A DNA stretch of 64,000 nucleotides from Pirellulales bacterium (GTDB taxonomy: Bacteria; Planctomycetota; Planctomycetia; Pirellulales; Lacipirellulaceae): the NCBI GenBank assembly GCA_022448265.1, contig JAKVCC010000010.1:124001-188000 (forward strand). Reading direction: 5' to 3'. Each line of letters starts with the position of its first letter. Position 1 is the first letter of the stretch. Below the pieces are notes generated by a model. The model saw nothing but the letters and a program-made list of their open reading frames with translations. It had not been told where the DNA came from and did not search any database. A program made the translations under genes and the position numbers. Of this stretch, positions 28,134 to 36,350 are shown in pieces.

Positions 28134-28358
28134 ATGTGGCGGTCGCTTTTCCTGGCGTTTGGCGCCTACTCATGTTTGCTGGGCGTTGAAGCGCTCGCCC
28201 TCGAAAAGGCTGTCTTGAAGAAGCCCGTCGAGGGCCAGCCAAACCAATACGTCCATGAGGACTTGGTGCCTCCCGAATGGGCTCCCTGGAGCCTGATGAG
28301 TGGCGGAGCCGTGGTGGTACTGTATTCCTTCACGCTCCCCCGCCGGGCCAAGGGGTAG
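28134..28358 (+). CDS. Small single-helix membrane protein, function unknown
   Basis: A 74-residue protein starting MWRSLFLAFGAYSCLLGVEAL, with a signal-anchor-like N-terminal helix. A charged middle (KAVLKKPVEGQPNQYVHEDLVPPEW) follows, then a second hydrophobic run (WSLMSGGAVVVLYSFTLP) ending in RRAKG. The start is decided by an AAGGAG ribosome site eight bases before ATG 28134; the open frame extends upstream to 27882 but that part has no signal or homology. I do not recognise the family, although the two-helix plan and conserved-looking core suggest a real gene. ilvB begins about 240 bases downstream on the same strand. Confidence 0.7.
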   Translation: MWRSLFLAFGAYSCLLGVEALALEKAVLKKPVEGQPNQYVHEDLVPPEWAPWSLMSGGAVVVLYSFTLPRRAKG

Positions 28359-28548
28359 TCGGCTCTCGATCGGCAAAGGATTGACTTGCGACCCATGATG
28401 GCCAAATGCCCATTGGCGTTTTCCAAACTCTTTGTTGGCAACTCGGGACAATGGTCATTTATGCTTTCCTGAAGGCAAAAAGACCCACTGCCCCAAGGCC
28501 TAAAACCTTGCTTTTTATCCGGCTGAATGTGTAGGATGCAGAGGTTTA

Positions 28549-28568
28549 GGGATCGGTAAACTGATCCC
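28549..28568. promoter_or_regulatory. Short inverted repeat in the ilvB leader
   Basis: GGGATC (28549-28554) and GATCCC (28563-28568) form a six-base perfect stem with an eight-base loop, about 30 bases before the ilvB start. It could be a leader hairpin or an operator. There is no T run and no visible branched-chain codon-rich leader peptide, so classical attenuation is not supported. Confidence 0.3.
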
Positions 28569-28599
28569 AAGGAAACTCCGTTTATTTCGAGGTGAAGTT

Positions 28600-30369
28600 G
28601 TGGCTACTATTGCCAAATCTCCAACCAAGGCAGAAATGACCAGCGGCGCAGACATTGTGATCCAATCATTGGTGAATCACGGTGTCGATGTCATCTTTGC
28701 CTACCCTGGCGGCTGCAGTATGCCCATGCATCAGTCGTTGATCAGGTTTCAGGACAAAATGCGGACGATTCTGCCTCGTCATGAACAAGGGGGCGCGTTT
28801 GCCGCCCAAGGTGTTGCCCGCAGCACCGGCAAGGTCGGCGTTTGTATGGCAACGAGCGGACCGGGTGCGACCAATCTTGTGACGGCTATTGCTGACGCCA
28901 AGCTCGACAGTATCGCCATGGTTGCCATCAGTGCTCAGGTGCCGGTCAAGGCCATTGGCTCAGACGCGTTCCAGGAAACTCCAATAGTGGAAGTGTGCCG
29001 TGGGATTACCAAACATCACTATTTGGTCACCGAGGTCGGTGACCTGGCACGCGTTATTAAAGAGGCCTTTTTGATCGCCGCGACCGGTCGCCCCGGACCT
29101 GTGCTGATCGATATCCCTAAGAGTGTGCAGCTCGATGCTTGTATTCCCGATTATGATGTGCCGCCTGATCTTCCAGGTTACAGTTTGGAGAAACCGCGCG
29201 CTAGGTCGGAGCAAATCAATCAGATAGCTGCCGCGATCCGCCTCAGCAAACGTCCGGTCATCTATGCCGGTGGTGGCATCATTCTGGCAGACGCGAGCGA
29301 TCAGTTACGGCAACTTGTCAGCAAGACGGGCATTCCGATCACCACAACGGTCATGGGCCTGGGCGCGTTTCCGGGAACGGACCCCCTGTCACTGGACATG
29401 CTGGGCATGCATGGCTCGGTTTACGCGAACTATGCGGTGGACCAGGCCGATCTGCTTATCGCCCTGGGCGTGCGTTTCGACGATCGCGTCACCGGCAAGG
29501 TGGAAGAATTCTGCAAGCACGGAAAAATCATCCACGTCGATATCGACGCATCGGAACTCAACAAGAACAAGCCCGCCCACATTCCAGTATGTAGTGATGT
29601 CCGATTTGTTTTAGAGGAACTTAACAAAATTGTCGATCCGCCAGAGGACATGGCCGACTGGATCGATCAGTGCATGCGTTGGAAGACAAAGGATCCGTTC
29701 AAATTCGACACCAGTTACCAAGGCATAACCCAGCAATTAGCGATCCAAGAGCTATGGAAACTCACTGCCGAAAACAACCCGATCATCTCCGTTGGCGTTG
29801 GGCAACACCAGATGTGGGCCGCCCAATACTTTAAGTTCTCCACCCCGCGCACTTGGCTCAGTAGCAGCGGCCTGGGCACGATGGGATTTGGATTGCCGGC
29901 TGCCATGGGCGCTCAAGCAGCCCACCCAGATCGACTTGTGATCGACATCGATGGCGACGGTAGCTATCTGATGAATATTCAAGAAATGGCGACATGCGTT
30001 TGCGAAAAATTGCCTGTGAAGGTATTGCTACTCAACAACCAGCACTTGGGAATGGTCGTGCAGTGGGAAGATCGATTTATGAAAGGCGTGCGAGCGCACA
30101 CTTATTTGGGACCGGTTGACAACCCAGAAGCTAGCGGAGAAGGCGACGGCATTAGTCCTTGCGACCGCTACCCCAACTTCGTCGACATCTCCCGAGGATT
30201 TGGCTGGGGGACAAGCTTTGTTAGAGACAAAGCCGATCTCGTGCCCGCTTTAGAGGAGATGATTGCCTACGACGGCCCCTACTTGCTCGACGTCGAAGTG
30301 CCTTATCAGGAACATGTGTTGCCCATGATCCCAGGCGGGCACACGGTGAAGGACATGATTAAAGAGTAA
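28600..30369 (+). CDS. ilvB: Acetolactate synthase large subunit
   Basis: A 589-residue thiamine-diphosphate enzyme that makes acetolactate or acetohydroxybutyrate for valine, leucine and isoleucine. The N-terminal domain has [17 protein letters not shown] and [18 protein letters not shown], with the catalytic Glu. [19 protein letters not shown] follows. The middle FAD-type domain holds [13 protein letters not shown]. The C-terminal domain carries the ThDP motif [16 protein letters not shown] and [15 protein letters not shown]. The start is GTG 28600, with GAGGTG six bases upstream. The regulatory small subunit IlvN is not in the window. A convergent small gene lies 21 bases downstream. Confidence 0.94.
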   Translation: MATIAKSPTKAEMTSGADIVIQSLVNHGVDVIFAYPGGCSMPMHQSLIRFQDKMRTILPRHEQGGAFAAQGVARSTGKVGVCMATSGPGATNLVTAIADAKLDSIAMVAISAQVPVKAIGSDAFQETPIVEVCRGITKHHYLVTEVGDLARVIKEAFLIAATGRPGPVLIDIPKSVQLDACIPDYDVPPDLPGYSLEKPRARSEQINQIAAAIRLSKRPVIYAGGGIILADASDQLRQLVSKTGIPITTTVMGLGAFPGTDPLSLDMLGMHGSVYANYAVDQADLLIALGVRFDDRVTGKVEEFCKHGKIIHVDIDASELNKNKPAHIPVCSDVRFVLEELNKIVDPPEDMADWIDQCMRWKTKDPFKFDTSYQGITQQLAIQELWKLTAENNPIISVGVGQHQMWAAQYFKFSTPRTWLSSSGLGTMGFGLPAAMGAQAAHPDRLVIDIDGDGSYLMNIQEMATCVCEKLPVKVLLLNNQHLGMVVQWEDRFMKGVRAHTYLGPVDNPEASGEGDGISPCDRYPNFVDISRGFGWGTSFVRDKADLVPALEEMIAYDGPYLLDVEVPYQEHVLPMIPGGHTVKDMIKE

Positions 30370-30390
30370 GCGCCCACAAAAAATTTCTGG

Positions 30391-30627
30391 CTATGGGCTC
30401 GCTTGGGACTCAGCAGCGACAGCTTCGGTGTCCGTATCGGCCTCTTCCTTTTTCTTCTTCTTTTTCATCACGAGCTTCCGCACGCGCACTTTGGGCAAGC
30501 CGAAGGGCGAATCTCCCTCACTCCAGCGCTCGGTCTCCTTGAGTTTTTCCAGACGCTCAATCCGGGTCAACACACTACGGTTCGTTGAGCCGCCGCGCTT
30601 AACTTTGAGGCTTTTGTCGATCGTCAT
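30391..30627 (-). CDS. Short basic protein, TIGR04137-like (Planctomycetes/Verrucomicrobia/Chlamydiae)
   Basis: A 78-residue protein beginning MTIDKSLKVKRGGSTNRSVL, then TRIERLEKLKETERWSEG and SPFGLPKVRVRKLV. This matches my recollection of the TIGR04137 short basic protein found across the PVC group, in some lineages next to rRNA genes. This copy has an additional Lys-run (KKKKKKEE) and a low-complexity acidic/Ala tail. Its role is unknown; ribosome or nucleic-acid association has been proposed from charge and gene neighbourhood. No rRNA gene is nearby here. It converges on ilvB and is the last gene of a minus-strand series. Confidence 0.82.
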   Translation of the reverse strand: MTIDKSLKVKRGGSTNRSVLTRIERLEKLKETERWSEGDSPFGLPKVRVRKLVMKKKKKKEEADTDTEAVAAESQASP

Positions 30628-31040
30628 CGTCTACTCCAGACCGTTACTAAAAGGCGGCCGCTGGGCAAATGCTTGCTTGAAGCCATTCGGTCAAAAATTG
30701 CCAAACTACCAGTATACGTGCTTTGGTGTGCCGCCGCAATCCAGTCGAACCAACCGAAAGTCCGCCAACCGCTGGCGGCACCTGTGCTCACCCTGGCTTG
30801 CCCTGGGCTTTGGACCTGCGGCGTAGGATATCGACCAGACCTCGCCCAAGGGCGGCCAGACTGTGGTAACAGGCCCAGAAGCAAGGTAGGGCATTCCAGA
30901 CGCTGGACCTCATATTCGTCCATGGGCTGCTGATTATGCGAGTCAGGAACCGGGGCATAGATATACATTCGCTGCCCGCTTAGGTGTTGCGCAAGGCAGC
31001 CAATACGTCCAGGCTCGCTGGCATGGGCTACAGGAATGTG
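30628..31040. other. Intergenic region upstream of the short basic protein gene
   Basis: About 410 bases with no recognisable gene on either strand. It should contain the promoter of the short basic protein gene. No obvious hairpin or repeat. Confidence 0.4.
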
Positions 31041-31130
31041 TTACTGAAACCCAGCAAGTCCCAGAAAGAATCTCCGTAAAAACATTAAAACAGCCGCCAA
31101 GGCCGCCGCCAAAAGAATGCGCCCCGTCAT
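31041..31130 (-). CDS. Putative 29-residue membrane peptide
   Basis: An ATG at 31130, preceded by a near-ideal CGGAGGTAGAGC ribosome site, opens a 29-codon frame ending at TAA 31041. The peptide is one hydrophobic helix with a basic break: TGRILLAAALAAVLMFLRRF followed by FLGLAGFQ. It lies 67 bases after the kinase gene on the same strand. The evidence is the strong ribosome site, one of the best in this window, joined to a coherent membrane-helix composition. No homology is claimed. Confidence 0.45.
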   Translation of the reverse strand: MTGRILLAAALAAVLMFLRRFFLGLAGFQ

Positions 31131-31197
31131 GCTCTACCTCCGCAACCTAGGAGCCCGTCAAAAAATTTTCTCGAAGTAAAAGACGTCTTGCCGTTGG

Positions 31198-32082
31198 CTA
31201 ATTCTTGTCTTTGTCCTCGTGCTTCAAAGAGGCAATGGAAGCCACAAAATCCTGCATCGTCTGCATTCGCCGACTCGCCTCGGGTTCAAGACACTTGAAT
31301 ATCGCCTGCTCGATCGTGGGATGAACGGCTGGGTAGTGCTTCGACAACGGCAAAGGCCGCGTCAATCCGTGGTTCATGGCTGCCCGGCCGTCGCCGGTGC
31401 CACGCTGCCACGGCAGTTCAAAGGCAAACATCTCGTACATCGATACACCGAAGGAAAAAATGTCAAGTCGCTGATCCGTATGCCTTCTCCGCACGACTTC
31501 CGGCGACATGTAATTCGGCGTTCCAGTTCGAATCCCCGGTTGCATAAATTCGGGTCGGGCTGGAACAGTGAGCCCAAAGTCGATTAATTTCAGTGAGGTC
31601 GCATCGGGCGAACAAACGTAGTTCCGCGGACAGATGTCGCGATGAATGTAGCCGGCTTTGTGAACGACTTGCAGGGCTTCTGCAGCTTGACGCATCAACA
31701 CAAGGCGATTTCCATCGAGAAGGTTGCTGCGCCCCACGACAAGCGAATTGAGACCCGGTCCATCGAGAAACTCCATGACCAGAAACTGCTGTCCCTTGCT
31801 GGTAATTCCATAACTTTGTGTGACAACAATACGCGGGTGATCAAAAGAGCTAGCAATTTCTCCTTCGCTTGGTTTGTCGAGCCCGCGAAAGCGCATTTCC
31901 AGCTGTTCGTACTTTTCCTTATCCAGGATCTTCAGTCCAACAAGCTGTTCCGTCTTCCGATCCCGCGCCATGTGAAAATCGGACATGGTGCCCGATACGG
32001 CATCGCGCAGGATTTCGTATCGTTTAGAGATATCGACCTTGCCCCCCTCAAGGATTGACTTGAAAAAGGAGCTTATACCCAT
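31198..32082 (-). CDS. Atypical serine/threonine protein kinase next to accD
   Basis: A 294-residue soluble kinase. It keeps the VGLKIL lysine (51), HRDICPRN (147-154) with catalytic Asp and metal-site Asn, DFG (168-170) and YMSPEV. Two features are unusual. The glycine-rich loop is degenerate (RDAVSGTMSDFHMAR, one Gly). The catalytic loop lacks the HRDLKxxN lysine and has HRDxxxRN instead, a pattern closer to tyrosine kinases. It may be active with altered specificity or weakly active. There is no membrane helix. It begins 33 bases after the accD stop on the same strand, so the two are probably co-transcribed; a link to fatty-acid synthesis is inference from that position only. Confidence 0.88.
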   Translation of the reverse strand: MGISSFFKSILEGGKVDISKRYEILRDAVSGTMSDFHMARDRKTEQLVGLKILDKEKYEQLEMRFRGLDKPSEGEIASSFDHPRIVVTQSYGITSKGQQFLVMEFLDGPGLNSLVVGRSNLLDGNRLVLMRQAAEALQVVHKAGYIHRDICPRNYVCSPDATSLKLIDFGLTVPARPEFMQPGIRTGTPNYMSPEVVRRRHTDQRLDIFSFGVSMYEMFAFELPWQRGTGDGRAAMNHGLTRPLPLSKHYPAVHPTIEQAIFKCLEPEASRRMQTMQDFVASIASLKHEDKDKN

Positions 32083-32115
32083 GGTACTTCCACGTTCTGG
32101 ATCACCGTTGCCGGA

Positions 32116-32967
32116 CTACTGCCCGCAATAGTCGATGACACGGGCGATTTCGCTTTTCAGATCGGCTCGTTTGACAATTCGATCGATGTAACCGTGCTCA
32201 AGCAAAAACTCGCTGGTCTGAAAGCCTTCGGGGAGCTCGATACGAATGGTGGCTTTAATCGTGCGCGGACCAGCAAAGCCGATGAGCGCTTTGGGTTCGG
32301 CAAAAATGATGTCGCCCAACGATGCAAAACTGGCCGCAACACCACCCATCGTCGGATTTGTCAGCACAGAAATAAACAAACCTTGGGCCGCACTGTAGCG
32401 AGCCAATGCGGCCGAGACCTTTGCCATTTGCATAAGCGAGTAGATGCCTTCGTGCATGCGGGCTCCGCCCCCTGAACCACTAATAATAATCAGTGGCAAG
32501 TGCTCTTTAGTCGCTCGTTCAATCAATCTCGCAAGTCGTTCACCCACCACCGAGCCCATGCTTCCCATGATAAATGCGGAATCCGTAACTCCAAAAGCAA
32601 CACGCCGCGCACGAACCATTCCTGTCCCAGTCAGCACAGCGTCGCTAAGACCAGTCCGTTCCTGCTCAGCTAGAAGCCGGTCTTTGTACTTTTTCTTATC
32701 CTCAAATTCCAAAGGATCGTTGGGAGCTAGATTCGCGTCCCATTCTTCGAAAGTACCTTCATCGAGGACCGCACAAATCCTGCCGCGAGCGCTGAGATAC
32801 ATGTGGTATCCGCACTCGGGGCAAACGTTTTTCAGACGCTCAGCTTCCTTGCGGAAGATCATCTCGCCACAGTCCGTGCAGCGCAACCACAAACCACCCG
32901 GAACACCGCGCTTCTCGCGAAGTGGCTTGCCTTGTTCGCTCGGAGGTTCGCGCTCGCGGGTCGCCAT
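32116..32967 (-). CDS. accD: Acetyl-CoA carboxylase carboxyltransferase subunit beta
   Basis: A 283-residue subunit that, with AccA, transfers the carboxyl group from carboxybiotin to acetyl-CoA to make malonyl-CoA. The N-terminal zinc ribbon has Cys at 30, 33, 49 and 52 ([11 protein letters not shown] ... VCPECGY). The crotonase-like core includes [18 protein letters not shown], the oxyanion region [25 protein letters not shown] and [15 protein letters not shown] 32967 ([12 protein letters not shown]) starts just before the zinc ribbon; an upstream frame to 33084 lacks homology. The histidine-phosphatase-like gene lies upstream and the atypical kinase downstream, all on minus. Confidence 0.95.
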   Translation of the reverse strand: MATREREPPSEQGKPLREKRGVPGGLWLRCTDCGEMIFRKEAERLKNVCPECGYHMYLSARGRICAVLDEGTFEEWDANLAPNDPLEFEDKKKYKDRLLAEQERTGLSDAVLTGTGMVRARRVAFGVTDSAFIMGSMGSVVGERLARLIERATKEHLPLIIISGSGGGARMHEGIYSLMQMAKVSAALARYSAAQGLFISVLTNPTMGGVAASFASLGDIIFAEPKALIGFAGPRTIKATIRIELPEGFQTSEFLLEHGYIDRIVKRADLKSEIARVIDYCGQ

Positions 32968-33105
32968 GACAGAAATATTTCCGGAAGACTTCCAAAGAGT
33001 GAGAAGTTCAAGAATGTAGGACAGGGGACAGAGATACCAGTGTAGCAACCGTGTCTGTTGCAAGCCATGCCGTCTGGGCGACAACCCTGCCGAAAACGGG
33101 AGGCG

Positions 33106-33684
33106 TCAACCGGACGCAACCGTGGCTGGCATCTCAATCAGTTCCCAGGGTGGCTGCCGCTCGCAATCCACCTGCCAGAGATTCCCCAGGTCGTCGTCAC
33201 GCAATACATTCCGCAAGACGCTAGTAACCGGCTCAGACACCACAATTGCAACGATTCCCGACTTCTGCCTTTTGGCAATCTTGGCCATCGCATGACGCAA
33301 TCGCTCGCGCACCGCTTGGAGCGACTCCCCCTCGGGCGGACACATGGTTTCGGGATGCTCCTGCCATTGCCGGTAGACCTTCGGCTGTTTGGCCTTTACG
33401 TCCTCAATCAACATTCCCTGCCAAAGGCCATGGTTGAGGTTCTGAAGCTCCACCACCGTTTTGGCTTTTAGCTGCAGTTGCTCAGCCAGAATTTCAGCCG
33501 ACTGCTTTGTTGCCCGGCATGGCCCCGCGTACATAGCATCGATGCTTCCCGTGCACAGTTGGTTGGCGACGAGCTCGACTTGCTGCCGGCCATCTTCGCT
33601 GAGGGGAATGTCGAGCGTTCCCTGCACGCGACCCTGGCCATCGTATTCCGTCGCGCCCGTGCGAATCAACACAATGTTTAACAT
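33106..33684 (-). CDS. Histidine phosphatase superfamily protein lacking both catalytic histidines
   Basis: A 192-residue protein with the phosphoglycerate-mutase/phosphatase fold: LIRTGATEYDGQGRVQGTLD then IPLSEDGRQQVE, matching the LVRHGxTxxNxxxRxQGxxDxPLxxxG pattern. The phospho-accepting His of RHG is Thr (residue 9, codon ACG), and the second catalytic His (VSHG) is Glu (VVSEPV, residue 151). The phosphate-pocket Arg in PCRATKQSAE is kept. Without the two His the classical reaction is not possible, so a binding or regulatory role is more likely. It lies between rpe (30 bases upstream) and accD on minus, in what looks like one transcript. Confidence 0.9.
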   Translation of the reverse strand: MLNIVLIRTGATEYDGQGRVQGTLDIPLSEDGRQQVELVANQLCTGSIDAMYAGPCRATKQSAEILAEQLQLKAKTVVELQNLNHGLWQGMLIEDVKAKQPKVYRQWQEHPETMCPPEGESLQAVRERLRHAMAKIAKRQKSGIVAIVVSEPVTSVLRNVLRDDDLGNLWQVDCERQPPWELIEMPATVASG

Positions 33685-33714
33685 AATGCTAGGATTCCTG
33701 GGAAATTTATTCCA

Positions 33715-34419
33715 TCACTGCATGGATGCAAGCGCCCGCAGGCGCGCCATGCTGGCAGCGTAGTCTGCCTGGCCGGTAATTGCCGAACCGACAACCAATA
33801 ACTGCGCGCCGGCCGCTACGCAGTCGACAATCGTCTCTTCGTTCACACCGCCATCGACTTCTAGTACCGTACCCTTGGGCACTCGTGAGCGAAGGTCGCG
33901 GAGTTTCTTCAGTGCAATTTGGTCGAGCGATTGACCGCCAAATCCTGGCATCACGCTCATCACCAAAACGAGGTCGCACAGCGGCAAAGCTGCTGCGATA
34001 GTGTCCAAGGGAGTCGGCGGATTGATCGCCAAACCGGCTCGCGCTCCCAAAGCCCGTATTTCTTGCAACAGCGGACGCGGGTCGTCAAGCACCTCGGCAT
34101 GGACCGTTACGATATCTGCTCCTGCCTCGACATACCTGGCAACGTATTGGGTCGGATTGGCAATCATTAGATGGACGTCCAGAGGCAATTCCGTCAAACG
34201 ACGGATCGCCTCGATCACAGGAAATCCGAAACTCAAATTTGGCACAAAATTGCCGTCCATCACATCCAGGTGAAGACCCTTTGCACCCGCTTCCTCCAGA
34301 CGCCCTATTTCTCGTTCCAGATTTCCGAAATCACATTGCAGTACCGACGGCATCACAACAGGCGCCGAGGCACACAAATGACTAAGGTCACCAGAGAAAG
34401 ACGCAGCTTTTTGAGACAT
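33715..34419 (-). CDS. rpe: Ribulose-phosphate 3-epimerase
   Basis: A 234-residue TIM-barrel enzyme that interconverts ribulose-5-phosphate and xylulose-5-phosphate. Active-site parts are PSVLQCDFGNLEREI (Ser and Asp-linked start), LHLDVMDGNFVPN (metal His and Asp), VHLMI (His), VMPGFGGQ (phosphate loop) and LEVDGGVNEETI (Asp). The start is uncertain. ATG 34419 (MSQKAASF) is taken here. The frame continues upstream to 34551 through a hydrophobic segment (GIWAALVVALVAAPGSI) that is not part of normal Rpe, and no candidate has a good ribosome site. scpB lies about 550 bases upstream; the pseudo-phosphatase follows after 30 bases. Confidence 0.93.
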   Translation of the reverse strand: MSQKAASFSGDLSHLCASAPVVMPSVLQCDFGNLEREIGRLEEAGAKGLHLDVMDGNFVPNLSFGFPVIEAIRRLTELPLDVHLMIANPTQYVARYVEAGADIVTVHAEVLDDPRPLLQEIRALGARAGLAINPPTPLDTIAAALPLCDLVLVMSVMPGFGGQSLDQIALKKLRDLRSRVPKGTVLEVDGGVNEETIVDCVAAGAQLLVVGSAITGQADYAASMARLRALASMQ

Positions 34420-34973
34420 GAACGTTCGTAATTCCATCGGCCATCTGTTGATCGAGCCGGGAGCAGCAACTAGCGCTACAACCAATGCCGCCCATATGCC
34501 AAGGCGTCTCGATATTGGAAACTTGAATACGGGACTCACGCCTAGGATCAAAGATTGCCTGAAAAACTTAAAAGCCCCTGATCAAATAAATGCGTGCGCG
34601 GCATGCAGCAATGCAGATCGGGTCGGATAGGCTCTCGTTGGAAAGAAGGATTGCAGCAAGGCTCATTCGACAAGCGGGTGTCATCAATGCCACTACCAGT
34701 AATACTCTGTATTGGCAGTACTTAGTATTCGCTGAATGAGGTCGAGATTTTAGCAAGCTCCCGCTCGACCGCCAGGGATGCATTCCCAAATAATTTACTT
34801 AAACATCTATTATTAAATGACTTAGAGGCTGTCTAAGCACCTCAAAAATGCTGCCTTTGCCGTCATCGTGGTGCCGCCAACGATCGGCCAAGTGCGAACC
34901 ACAAAGGTCTGCACTGGCGAATGACTTTGCCGCCCAAGCCTTGAAAGCCGACACCCAAGCCCCGGCCGCGGCT
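34420..34973. other. Intergenic region between scpB and rpe
   Basis: About 550 bases. AT-rich stretches (TTATTAAATGAC near 34810) suggest a promoter for the rpe gene string. The phrase GAGGCTGTCTAAGCACC near 34827 looks like an insertion-sequence end, but no partner end or transposase remnant was found, so none is called. Confidence 0.35.
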
Positions 34974-35675
34974 CTACTTGTCGTCTAATTCCTCGGGCGT
35001 AGGTAGATCTTGCGGCGAGTCGATATGAAATAACCGATTAAAGCGTTCGGTCGTCAAGTAAGTGGGCTTGCGTGGTGAGTCCTCGGGGCGCTCTATTCCA
35101 AGAAGCCCGCGTCTTACCAACTGATTGAGAATGGCAAGGCTTCGCGAGCCGCGCAAGCGCGTAACCTCTTCTGCCGTTACGGGTTGACGATACGCGACGA
35201 CCGAAAGAACTTCGATAGCCGGTGTTGTAAGCTTGGCTTCACGCACGCGACCGTAAAACCTTTGCCGAATCGATTCATATTCCTGCTTGACTTGCATCCG
35301 ATAATCGGATCCCTGACTCGCAATTTCGTAGGGCACTCCGGCCTCGTCATAGGACGCATTGAGCTCCTTAATGAGCCGGTCGACTTCAGTCGGAGAAACA
35401 TTGCGAATGCTGGCGGCCATTTCTCGACTACTGAGCAGCCCACCCTCATCACTGCCAACAAAGAGCATGCCTTCGACAATCATACGAGGCGATAGCACCT
35501 CGCCCGTCCACATAGACTGGGGTGCCGGATCTTGCAATTCATGTAATGCATCGGCAATACTCGGCGTCGCCTCCTCCGCAGCGCCAGTGCCGGTCAATCG
35601 GGCAAACGCGGCCGACAATCCATGCAAAGAAAACCGTTCGCGCGCATCGGCTGCAGTGGTTTCAGAACCTGACAT
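34974..35675 (-). CDS. scpB: Segregation and condensation protein B
   Basis: A 233-residue winged-helix protein that works with ScpA and SMC in chromosome condensation. The first wHTH (MIVEGMLFVGSDEGGLLSSR ... VDRLIKELNASYD) and the second (KLTTPAIEVLSVVAYRQPVT, then LRGSRSLAILNQLVRRGLLG) match the family, with EDSPRKPTYLTTERFNRLFHI near the end. An N-terminal extension of about 50 residues is species-specific. ATG 35675 is the only reasonable start. It is the first gene of the minus series leading to rpe and accD, although the 550-base gap suggests a separate promoter for those. Confidence 0.93.
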   Translation of the reverse strand: MSGSETTAADARERFSLHGLSAAFARLTGTGAAEEATPSIADALHELQDPAPQSMWTGEVLSPRMIVEGMLFVGSDEGGLLSSREMAASIRNVSPTEVDRLIKELNASYDEAGVPYEIASQGSDYRMQVKQEYESIRQRFYGRVREAKLTTPAIEVLSVVAYRQPVTAEEVTRLRGSRSLAILNQLVRRGLLGIERPEDSPRKPTYLTTERFNRLFHIDSPQDLPTPEELDDK

Positions 35676-36350
35676 GCTCTGAATGATACGGCTGGCAGAA
35701 AAAGGCGGGCAAGGCCGATCGCGTGCTAGCAGTCATGAAAACTGAAGCCAGGCTGCCGCCTGTTGCTGTGAACACAGACCAAGCCAGCAGCTAGCTAGCC
35801 TGAATATTTTGTCCTTCTCCTTCTGCGAGTCTGAAAAGCACTACGTCTGCTGCGTTAAACAGAATTTTTGGGTTGCTCCCGTATCGCCCTGCGGGTCGCA
35901 GCGATGTCGAGATCGGCCCATCCTGCGCCGCCGATATCGACACCACCCGCGTCCCGCTCCGGTGGGCATTTGCTTTAGTGGGACTATTGGTCGACGACCC
36001 CGAGCCGGTAGTCGTGCTGACTGGTCTGGGGAATCGTCGATCGACCAGTTGGTGCGAGACTGGGCGCGACAGTACGGCTACAAGAAGGCCAAGCAGGTAC
36101 TATTCTAGCTGTGAAAGTCATCCTGAATCGCGCGAGCATCGATATCCCCCATCTCCACATCGATCCTGCGAGCGTAGGCCCCAGCGGCTAGTGCGGGGTA
36201 GGATTGTCCGTGAGAGCCGCTGGGGTTAGTTTGATTGGCGGAGCGCTTACGCACACTCGAAATGACCACCGTGGATAACGGCCAGGAACGGCCCCGACCA
36301 ATGGGTTGGACCACAGAGCCGCTTGTCTAGGGCAAACAGAAAGCGAATCG
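35676..36350. other. Divergent region between scpB and fumC
   Basis: About 675 bases. It contains the possible frameshifted gene remnant listed at 35861-36108. The remainder, upstream of fumC, should hold the fumC promoter. No repeats or terminators noticed. Confidence 0.4.
35861..36108 (+). pseudogene. Possible frameshifted remnant of an unidentified gene
   Basis: One frame reads RIFGLLPYRPAGRSDVEIG, then TRVPLRWAFALVGLLVDDPE and VVVLTGLG. The next frame continues ESSIDQLVRDWARQYGYKKA and stops at TAG 36108. Both parts have a normal amino-acid mix with a hydrophobic core, and together they look like the C-terminal end of a protein broken by a single shift near 36035. I do not recognise the family. 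It may also be chance. Confidence 0.25.

Noticed and set aside
34827-34843. Insertion-sequence-like end (GAGGCTGTCTAAGCACC)
   Set aside because: No matching inverted end, target duplication or transposase fragment was found nearby.
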